DNA from: Closterium sp. Naga37s-1
Lineage: Eukaryota > Streptophyta > Zygnematophyceae > Desmidiales > Closteriaceae
Direction of reading: 5' to 3'
Assembly: GCA_947471745.1 (NCBI GenBank)
Contig: CANJKZ010000267.1
Span: 1,071,001-1,135,000 of the forward strand
Length of the DNA: 64,000 bases
The position numbers and the translations under genes were made by a program. Under the pieces are notes generated by a model that was not told where the DNA came from, ran no database searches, and worked only from the letters and a program-made list of their open reading frames with translations. Of this stretch, positions 56,280 to 64,000 are shown one piece after another (the stretch's first letter is position 1; each line of letters opens with the position of its first letter).

Positions 56280-59200
56280 TTATTGCAAGTCAGGCATCAA
56301 TGCACAGTACTGTGGCCACGCGACCGTGAACTCAGACGCGGGAATAGAGGCAGCAATGAGATGGTCGCGAACAAGCATCCATTTCACGCGCAACTGCACC
56401 TCCGCCGAAGACCCCTTCTTGAGCTGGGTCAGGTTCAACTCCACACTCTTCTTCTTCAACGCGGTCCCTTCCGACAGTCCCGACATGCCCACAGTCCCCG
56501 ACACAAGGTCGAGCTTGTCGAGCACTACCGCGATGTCGTCTCCTTGCTCCACCCTGTGCGCGATGAAGTCCATGACTCGCTTGACACGATTTATCGCGTT
56601 CTGGCCGCCTCCTTCCCTTCCAATGAGCTCGGCCAATCGCGAACCTGCACCGCGGTTCCCCAGAAGCGATTCAGGACTCTCCAGGATTATCGGATGCGTG
56701 GACTTGTACAGCTTCCATCCATCCGACGGTTTGGCCGCTTGGACCCATGGGAGCACGATCGCGTCCCGAATCGTCTCGTCCCTGGTCAGCGGTGCGGGTT
56801 TCTTTCGTGTAGTCTGTTCGGTGGGTGTGGTGGCATTGGTGGGCGCGGCCGCGGCTCTGGGATTGATTGCCGGACTCGGATCCGCGGTCGGCGCCGAGCC
56901 GTTCACGCTGAGACGCGACAGCTGTGCCTCCAAATCATTCACGCGCTCGTCCTTCGCGACCAGCTTTCTGTCGCGATCGGCCAACTCCCCCTCTAGCTCT
57001 GTGACCCGTTTCTGAGTCGCGACCAACTGTAGGCCCAGCCTGGTGTTGTCCGCTTGTGAACGGGTCAGGTACTCCGTGAGGGTGGTCACCTGGTGATGCG
57101 CGTCCATTCTAGTGCTGACCTCCTGCATGGACAGAGAGCGCGAGCAAACGTGTGATGGTTGGGCAATGACATATAGCCGAATTACAAACGCGATCATGCA
57201 GTACTCACCGCGCCTCTAGTCAGAGTAGGTGTGTTACGCTGTACGATGGCCAGTTGGTTCGCCAATGAAACATCTGCAGCCCACGACGTGAATTCCTTCT
57301 TCTGGCATAGCGGGTTCCCGACCACGTACGAGTGTCGCGGCTGGTGAATTTAATACATGGCCAGGTCTTGCGCGACCGCCATCCTAGCCTCGCCGTCCAG
57401 CTCCCGCAGTATGTTGAGTCCCGCGGTGTCCTGCTTCTCCGCCTTGTCCTCGCTGACCATTTTCCGGTTGTAATCCATGCACAACGTGGCAAGAAACGCG
57501 GCGGAAGAGGGTTATGAGGCATGCTCGCGGTCGTCATTCAGAATGGTGCGCGGCCCAAACGTACCTGTTTCTGTCCTTAATCAGGCGCGGCCCAAGGAAA
57601 AATGTGCTCCCGCAGTAGCTTCATCCGCTCCTTGCTCACCGGAACCTTTGCGCGACCCATGTAGTAGTCACCGTCAACCCCTGTGAACCCCGCCTTCAGC
57701 AGCACGGCCTCCTTCGGGATCGTGGTGAGGTAGTGCTTAGTCATCACATCTATGAAGCGCCATCCCCCCAGCCTCGCGAGTTGATCCGAAGGCATTCCGT
57801 CCGCGGACGCGTGCTGCGCTCCACCCGCCCTGGTCGCGTGGACCACTCGCGAGCATGTGATTCCCGCGTCGTCCAGGATCTTTACCGCCCACGTCGTCCA
57901 GGATCTTTCATTACCTGCGCGAAGGGGAAAGAATAGGTACTGGTCGTACCACGTCGAGGATTCAGAGAAGTCGAGAGGGGGGGCTATGTCCTCGTAGAGG
58001 ACGGGAACCAAGTCGTAAACCCAGTGCAGCCACATTAGCGTAGCCCCGACCGCGCACAGCGTCCAGTCGATGTGCCGCACTGCAGAGATGTAGTTGAGCG
58101 AGAAGTCCTTGTTTGTCTTGCCCGTTCTGCACGCGCACACAAACATGAACGCGTCCCTCACTGGATCGGTTTCTGATTTCGCGCCAAGTTTCCACATCAT
58201 CATGTCTGGCAGCTGTAAGTTTCTGATCGTGCAATCGCGGGCTAGAGTGTGATGACCGAGCACGGTCATCGTCCTGATGCAGAGGTCGCGGTGCATGGCC
58301 TGCGTGTACGCGCCTTTGGCAAGGGTGAAGCTGCTCAAGATGGCGATCATACTGGTCTTCCGCATTATGTGCTTGAACTGGTCCGGGGTGTACGTGTCCG
58401 CAGCCGTGCCTCGATGGCGATCCATGTGTTCCCTGCGCAACCAGTAACACGTTAGTACGCGTGTTAGTTGACGCGGTTGGGATAGACACGCATGCGGTAC
58501 AACCCAAATTCATGTGTCGCGTTACTCATACTCACGCTATGAAACGCTTGTACTGGTCGCGGACTTGAACGCAGACCCAAATGCGAGTCTCCGCAAAGTC
58601 GCGCAGCAGGTTCAGCACGGGTTTCCGGAAGATGGCCCCATCGAGCTTGATGAGGAGGTTCAACGCCTTGAGACGGCCCATCAGCATTGCAGGGGTGCAC
58701 TGGCGTCTCTTCTTCAAGGTCTTGTCCGGCCTTTTGAGTGTCGCCATCCTGTCCGCCTGTGCGACCGTCTCGTTCGCGAGAAAGGTCACGTATTTGCGTG
58801 GGCGCCACGGATTGGTCTCGGGGCCATGGAACCACTGCTCGTCGCCCTTTGCCCTCTTCCAGCTCCCCCCCATGCTCTGTCCAAGCGCGGCCCCAATCTT
58901 GTCGGGGTTCTTGTTCTTCAACGCGGCCTCCTCCCCGAACCTCCCCTCTTCAAGTTTAGGCAACTCGTGTGCCATGAACCTCTTGTACTCGTTGGCCCAA
59001 CCGCGGTACTTTTTCAGGGTGGCCTCCGAGAGACCGTAGAGGATTCCCATGCACATCTCTCTTTTCGCGTCAGGGGTGTCGTCCACCCCAAGCCTGTTCC
59101 AATCCGCGATCGGGACCTCGTTGTCCGTTCGCGTTCCCCACACCCGATCACGGTCTTCCGCCTCTTCCTCATCGAGCGCGTACAACGAGTTGGCTAGGTA

Positions 59201-59814
59201 GTTTTCGTCATCGTAATTCCACCCGTCGCCACTATCATCGTCGTCATCATCGTCGTCGTCATCCTCATCGCTCGCCCCCTCGCCCCCCTCCCCGGTCCCG
59301 TTGCGGGCGGTGTCCGGCACTTGATCGACTCTCCGCCTCCTTATACGCGGCCTATGCACTGGCTGGTTCGCGGTACCTCCGTTCGCGTTACCTACATTCC
59401 TCTCCCGCCGTTTCTTGTTCCCCCATGAGGTCTCCCCCCGTGCGCACTACCACCAGCACCTCTCCCGGCGTTCCCTCTCGCACCGGTCCCTCTCCCCGCG
59501 TTCCCTCTCCCACCGTTTCCTCTCGCACCGGTCCCTCTCCCCGCGTTCCCTCTTCCCGCGTTCCCTCTCTCACCAGCCCCCCTCCCCGCAGTCCCTCTCG
59601 CACCAGTCCCTCTCCCCGCGTTCCCTGCGTGCACCTGGGGTTGCCTACCTCTACCAGTCGCGTTCGCACCAGCTGGTTGCGCGGAGGCGATTGTGCATGC
59701 GCGCTTGCATTCATCCCCGCTCCATCAATCTCTGCCCATCGTGAACCATCCGTAACCGCGTTCGATGGTGGGCACGTTGTTCGCGCTTGTGTGTTCACAC
59801 CGACCACTAATGGA
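56280..59814 (-). pseudogene. Tyrosine recombinase gene (Crypton / Ndc10-domain-II-like), main part
   Basis: Exons on the minus strand: 59814 to 58536, 58432 to about 57577, about 57480-57209, 57122-56280. The first has low-complexity RGEG/GARGNAGRG repeats, acidic runs (DDDDDDDDDD) and a helical segment (GLSEATLKKYRGWANEYKRF) like a SAM-like core-binding domain. The second holds the catalytic part: FFPLRAGNERSW, VVHATRAGGAQHAS (HxxR box), LARLGGW and MTKHYLTTIP with the likely Tyr nucleophile, then KAGFTG, YYMGRA and EHIFPW. This order is typical of Ndc10/Crypton recombinases. The last exon has a long coiled coil (LTEYLTRSQADNTRLGLQLV). Lesions: element 1 inserted near the N-terminus, frame change in the RGEG array, TAA at 57579-57577 (unless a true end) and at 57352-57350. 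Confidence 0.72.
59430..59634 (-). repeat. Coding minisatellite of 15- and 30-bp units
   Basis: Units like CCTCTCCCCGCGTTCCCTCT on the plus strand, read by the recombinase gene as RGEGPVREGT or GARGNAGRG depending on frame. The frames upstream and downstream differ, so length change here probably caused a frameshift. Confidence 0.75.
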
Positions 59815-60196
59815 TGCGGAGAGTCACTACACAACGGGAGTGGACTACGGAGGAGGGCACGGGGTTGTGCGAGTGATCGTAGCGCTCTAGTAGCGTTCTT
59901 ACTTCTTGCTTGTGTTCACACAGGAGTTTGGCAAGAATTTCACTAAGGAAAATAACAACTTGCAATGAAAAGTTGAAAGTAGAATTGAGGCATGCAGAAT
60001 GAAAATGACTAGAAGGGCATGCAACACCTAGCAAGGGCGAAATCTGCCAGCGCAGCAGAAGAGCGGCTTGCCAACGTTGCAGCAGAGTTGTCTGCCAACG
60101 TTGCACTGCACGCGGTCTGCCAGCACTGCAGTCGCAGGTGACTATCTGCAGTCACAGGTAACTATCTGCAGTCGCAGGTTGTCTATCTGCGCAGAT
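59815..60196 (-). repeat. Element 1 right LTR, last part, inverted
   Basis: 382 bp matching 32270-32652 in reverse. It ends CTCCGCA at 59815 next to target repeat TCCAT (59814-59810). At its other end lie CGCAC (60201-60197) and ACA (60204-60202), the target repeat and last three bases of element 2. Confidence 0.88.
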
Positions 60197-60204
60197 GTGC
60201 GTGT

Positions 60205-61152
60205 CCGCGTGGCCGCCAAGGACGGCAGCTTGTACTTCTTGCTGCCGAAGGACCACAAGACCCGCTACGTGTGGGTGAGGTCGGTCGCCAAGAAGTCGGA
60301 TGTGCTGCTGGAGTTCCAGAAGTGGCTGGTGTTGGTGGAGAGGCAGACGAAGAAGTCGGTGCTGATGTTGCGCTCGGACCGAGGAGGGGAGTTCCTCGGG
60401 AAGAAGTTCACCGACTTCGTGGACGGACAGGGGATCGTCCACGACCTGACCTGCCCGTACACCCCGCAGCAGAACGGCATGGCGGAGAGGGAGATGCGGA
60501 CGGTGGTGGAGCCGGCGCGGACGATGCTGCTGCACATGGGCGTGCAGCACCACTGGTGGCACCTCGCTCTGCGGCAGGCCGTCTGGGTCCGCAACTGCCT
60601 TGAGAGGTCGACGCTGCCGTCGGGACGACGCCATACCAGCTGCTGACCGGGCAGAAGCCCGACTTGTCGATGGCGCGGGTGTGGGGCTACATGGCGCAGT
60701 TCCTTGTCCCCGAGCAGCAGCGTGGTGGGAAGCTGAAGCCGAAGGCCAGGTGGGGCCTTCACTTCGGCGTGTCGACGGAGAGCAAGGGCTGGGAGCTCCT
60801 CGACGTCGCCGACAACCGGGTGGTCACCACGTCGGACGTGGTGTTCTACGAGGATATGTCACTGGCGGAGTGGAAGTCGGAGCACGGGCCGGTGTCAGGA
60901 CGGACGCCGACCACCCCACCGACCGACACCTCGACGGCGACGCTGCCTCTGCTCGCCGAGGTCAGTGAGCTTGCTGCTGCGGACGTCGAGGATGTCCGCC
61001 CTCCTTCCCCTCCCACTCCGACCCCTGCCCCTCCGCTCCTGGCCGACCTGCGCGGGATGACCTCGGTGTCGGCCTCCGGCGATGAGGGGAGTAGTGGGAC
61101 GTCGCCTTCGGCGCCGGCCAAGGGCATCGCCGGTGGCCGACGTGACGAGAGG
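60205..61152 (+). pseudogene. Fragment of a copia integrase related to element 1
   Basis: Begins inside the integrase (RVAAKDGSLYFLLPKD), runs through LRSDRGGEFLG and QQNGMAEREMRT, shifts frame near 60620 (TLPSG then TTPYQLL, one base lost), goes on PDLSMARVWGYM, and stops in the linker after GGRRDER. Both ends are cut: at 60205 by the inversion border and at 61153 by the next element. It is a different copy from element 1 by many substitutions. Confidence 0.8.
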
Positions 61153-61856
61153 TGTCGCAGAATTACACTGTCCAGCTTTCATCTACAGGGAGGACAGTAT
61201 AATACTGAGACCGCAGAAGTTGTAAGCAGATAATATGAGCCGCGGTGTACAGTGAAGCTGGAGCGAGAACAACTTGAGGGCGATATCGAGGAAGTGTACA
61301 GGGTGGGCTGTGAATGCGGGGTGGAATGCGGTGTGAAGATGCCCATTGTAAATACGCGTGGTATGTCGGATGTGTATGCATGGTGTGGGAATGTCTCTTT
61401 CTCTGTTTGATTGTGTGTTCAGCATCACAGCGAGAAGCTGCAAACGCGGACAAGAGCAGCAACCGCCAGCTGGCTAGTGAAGCAGGTGAGCATGCGGTGG
61501 CCAGTACAGCTGGGCACAAGACCCTTGCAACTGCTCATGCAGACACAAACCGCAGGCGGCGTGTACAGAGCCTCGGGCGCCCCCGAGCCTCGCTACAGTG
61601 ATGGGTGCTTGGTTGGATGTGCTTTCTTGCTGAGCAGCTAGAGCTCCGTGCTAGGCAACATCTTCTTGTACATAGGATTGCCCTAGTGGTTGAAGCTCGC
61701 TGCTTCTTTGTTTGTTTCCTGCATTCTGATATTAAATCCTGTTAAACCAATTCAGTCTCAGAGTAGGCGGGAGCCAAACGGAGCATAGGCGGATGGGTTA
61801 GTGAGCTTTTTCGACAAACAAAGAAGGTAGGACAGAGCTGCGACGGAAGGGTACGG
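61153..61856 (+). repeat. Possible LTR and leader of the right-edge retrotransposon
   Basis: The copia frame ends abruptly before TGTCGCAGAATT (61153). A block of about 610 bp without a coding frame runs to ATTCAGTCTCA (about 61760), then GAGTAGGCGGGAGCC and the gag start. This fits a 5' LTR plus primer region, but the second LTR is outside the window, so the borders are guesses. Confidence 0.4.
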
Positions 61857-64000
61857 ATGCCGCAGCTTAGATCTGGCAACCGGTACGAACCACCGATCGA
61901 GCCTGCACCAATGGCAACCCCGGGGTGGAGAGCTGGAGTAGTCGCAGGGTCAACGAGTGAGGGACGAACCCCTTTGGCGGCGGTAGCGCCAGGAAGGGAA
62001 CCCTACACTGCGCCGCATCGGAGGCACAGCATGAGCGACCTGCCGAGTGGAGCCCGCGGGCTATCCGAAAATATCACGGACTTACCACTAGTGGAGACCG
62101 CCGCGCCAAGGACAACGGCGCTGGTCGACGAGGGACAAGAGACCGGAGTAACCCAGGCGAGTCTGTCGCTCCAGACACGGAGGATGTCGCTGTCCGAACA
62201 CCACCCCTCCGAAGTTACGCAGGCGCCCGTCCGATACGCGGCGCTACCCAAGATTGAGGTGCCCGAGCGGTTCGCAGGCACAGCAGGCGTGGGAAGCTCG
62301 CTCCGGAACTACATGATGCAGATCCGAAACGCCCAGTACCGGTGGCAGAAGGATGGACTGGAGCCAGAAGACTTCTTTCGCGGTCTGTCCAACACGGTGA
62401 CAGGAGAGGCGGAGACGGCGTATGGCCTGGAACTGGAGCGCTTGCTCAGCGAAGCGGGTCAGACGAGGGGAATTACATGGGAGGTGGTGCCGGAGTTCTT
62501 CGAGGTGCTGCGCCGACACTTCCCGGTGCAGACGCCGCAACGCATGCGAGAGTTCTCTGATTTTCGTCGCAGAGAGGGAGAATCGCTGCTGGCGTGCTAC
62601 GGTAGGCTGCGGGAGCTGGCGTCTGACATGGAGTGCCGCAATGAAAGGAGACTGGTCACCAAGTTCCTCACTAGCCTGAGCAAGGACCTGGCAAGGGAAG
62701 TGGGGGGGAGGATCTTCGAAATGGGATCGGAGGCCACGCTGGAGCTAGCTTATGAGCTCGCCAAGAAGCACGAGTTGGGGATGCGCCTGTACGAAATGGA
62801 GAAGGGAGACGCGCACGGAGAGGAGCGCCGACGTCCGGCCTGGTTGGCAACGCCGATGGGAGAACAGCCGCCACGTAAGGGAGACAGAGAGGCAGAGACA
62901 CGACGCTGCCATCGATGCGGGCAAGAGGGACATCTGCAGCGAGATTGCGCCTGGCCTCCCACTTGTGACCACTGCCGTAAAGAAGGACATCTCCGCCGAG
63001 ACTGCCCAGAAGTACCGGTGTGTGAAAATTGTAACCGCCGCGGACATCGCACGCAAGACTGCTACAGCCGCAGACCTGGTTCGGCCGGACCCAGGAGCAA
63101 GGAAGAGCTAGAAGTCCAGCTGAGGCAGTTGCAAGCTCGGATAAAAGAGATGGAGGGAGGAGCGCGCAAAGAGGCGGCGTTGTTGGCTAAGGAAGAGGAG
63201 GGTAGCGACGGCAGCGAGGCGGAGTTCGTGCTCATGGTGCGACTACCAAGGCAGAGGGACGAGATCCAGCTAAGGAGTGATGGATGCAGAAAGCCGGAAC
63301 CGGCGGTGAAGGAGCCACGGAAGTTTCGAGGGTATGCGGCGGAACCAGAGCAAGAGCTGTCGGCGGAACGCCACCCCAAGGAAAGGATGGTATGTCAACC
63401 GGCCGTGTTGATGATAGAGAAAGGGGGGATCACCGTGGGGGGAGTGGCGGTCTCGCAAGCAATCATCGACACCGGTGCGCACCACATACTGCAGGGGAAA
63501 GGACTGGCGCAGCAACTGGAGCTGGATCTCCCCAATCGGCTGAACGACCGCGGCATACTGGTGATGACGACGGAAGGGGGCACACCCAAGTGGATGCCCT
63601 GCACAAGGCAGCCGGTGGAGGTGATCTTGAGGCCGGGGACGAAGAGCGAATGCCGAGTACGAGTGAAGTGCGTGGTGACGCCGTCAGAAGACTACGACCT
63701 GCTGATAGGCATGGAACTCCTGTACCGCATCGGCGCGACAATATGTCCATGGCAGGAAAAGGTGCTCTACCGAGCCCAGTACTGGAGGAACGACAGCCCA
63801 GTGGGCACGCTGCCCGTGCACTTCGTGAAGCGAGAGCCGCGGGAAGCCTTCCAAGCAAGGCTGGCCGAAATGAGTGAGCAGCTGGAGGACTGGAGCTGGA
63901 AGCAGTACATTCTGGAAAGGGAGACGAGGAAGGCGGAAGAAGAGCAGGGACCGCGCCCGCTAGCACTACCCCCGCGGCTGACCGACCTCGACCGGCTGCA
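61857..64000 (+). CDS. Retrotransposon gag-protease (gypsy-like), open at the right edge
   Basis: An uninterrupted frame from ATG 61857 (MPQLRSGNRY; a second Met, MATPGW, at 61911) to the last base. A retrotransposon gag core lies around 62240-62760 (IEVPERFAG, EFSDFRRREGESLLACY). Three CCHC zinc knuckles follow in a row: CHRCGQEGHLQRDC, CDHCRKEGHLRRDC and CENCNRRGHRTQDC (about 62911-63067). Then a retropepsin with IIDTGAHHIL near 63460 and LLIGMELL near 63700. RT must lie beyond the edge. Three knuckles and DTGA point to Ty3/gypsy rather than copia. The frame is intact, so this may be the youngest element here. Confidence 0.82.
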   Translation, partial: MPQLRSGNRYEPPIEPAPMATPGWRAGVVAGSTSEGRTPLAAVAPGREPYTAPHRRHSMSDLPSGARGLSENITDLPLVETAAPRTTALVDEGQETGVTQASLSLQTRRMSLSEHHPSEVTQAPVRYAALPKIEVPERFAGTAGVGSSLRNYMMQIRNAQYRWQKDGLEPEDFFRGLSNTVTGEAETAYGLELERLLSEAGQTRGITWEVVPEFFEVLRRHFPVQTPQRMREFSDFRRREGESLLACYGRLRELASDMECRNERRLVTKFLTSLSKDLAREVGGRIFEMGSEATLELAYELAKKHELGMRLYEMEKGDAHGEERRRPAWLATPMGEQPPRKGDREAETRRCHRCGQEGHLQRDCAWPPTCDHCRKEGHLRRDCPEVPVCENCNRRGHRTQDCYSRRPGSAGPRSKEELEVQLRQLQARIKEMEGGARKEAALLAKEEEGSDGSEAEFVLMVRLPRQRDEIQLRSDGCRKPEPAVKEPRKFRGYAAEPEQELSAERHPKERMVCQPAVLMIEKGGITVGGVAVSQAIIDTGAHHILQGKGLAQQLELDLPNRLNDRGILVMTTEGGTPKWMPCTRQPVEVILRPGTKSECRVRVKCVVTPSEDYDLLIGMELLYRIGATICPWQEKVLYRAQYWRNDSPVGTLPVHFVKREPREAFQARLAEMSEQLEDWSWKQYILERETRKAEEEQGPRPLALPPRLTDLDRL

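Overview
The window looks like nuclear DNA of a streptophyte green organism. It has genes split by many short GT-AG introns, extracellular lectin, EGF and LysM domains, GC-rich coding exons, long pyrimidine tracts before 3' splice sites, and dense nested plant-type LTR retrotransposons. From memory, the Ty1/copia polyproteins resemble those of zygnematophyte charophytes such as Closterium. That is recollection, not a search result, so the genus is only a suggestion.

Left part (1-29.7 kb): three copies of one large secreted-protein gene. Copy A (minus, 9551 to beyond the left edge) and copy B (plus, 11556-21563) are head to head across about 2 kb. Copy C (minus, 29069-22109) is tail to tail with B. 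The full protein, read exon by exon in B with all splice phases agreeing, is: signal peptide, DUF642/CBM-like jelly roll, two L-type (legume-lectin-like) domains, two EGF-like modules, and a LysM-rich tail with no membrane anchor. B looks intact. A has a TGA in its first lectin exon. C has lost the signal peptide, the jelly roll and one and a half lectin domains by an internal deletion. Minisatellites lie at several exon-intron borders, and two B arrays consist of 18-bp units that each carry an in-frame splice donor. C also carries a hAT-like MITE.

Right part (29.7-64 kb): nested mobile DNA. The oldest layer is a degraded unit with a Crypton/Ndc10-like tyrosine recombinase gene and a convergent, unrecognised acidic coiled-coil gene, bracketed by about 0.5-kb repeats. 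A copia element (element 1) sits in the recombinase gene. A second copia family (element 2) sits in the right LTR of element 1. A segment of about 14 kb (46138-60204) was then inverted. Reversing it on paper restores the element 2 LTR end and its 5-bp target-site duplication, the 895/894-bp LTR pair of element 1, and the reading frame of the recombinase gene. A partial third element-2 copy, a complete and a truncated copy of a short LTR, a copia integrase fragment and an incomplete retrotransposon gag-protease gene (open at the right edge) fill the rest.

The lectin-LysM genes probably act outside the cell on glycans of the wall, mucilage or microbes (inference). The recombinase unit is the best candidate for an undescribed system. 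No rRNA, tRNA, CRISPR or prokaryotic operon was seen.
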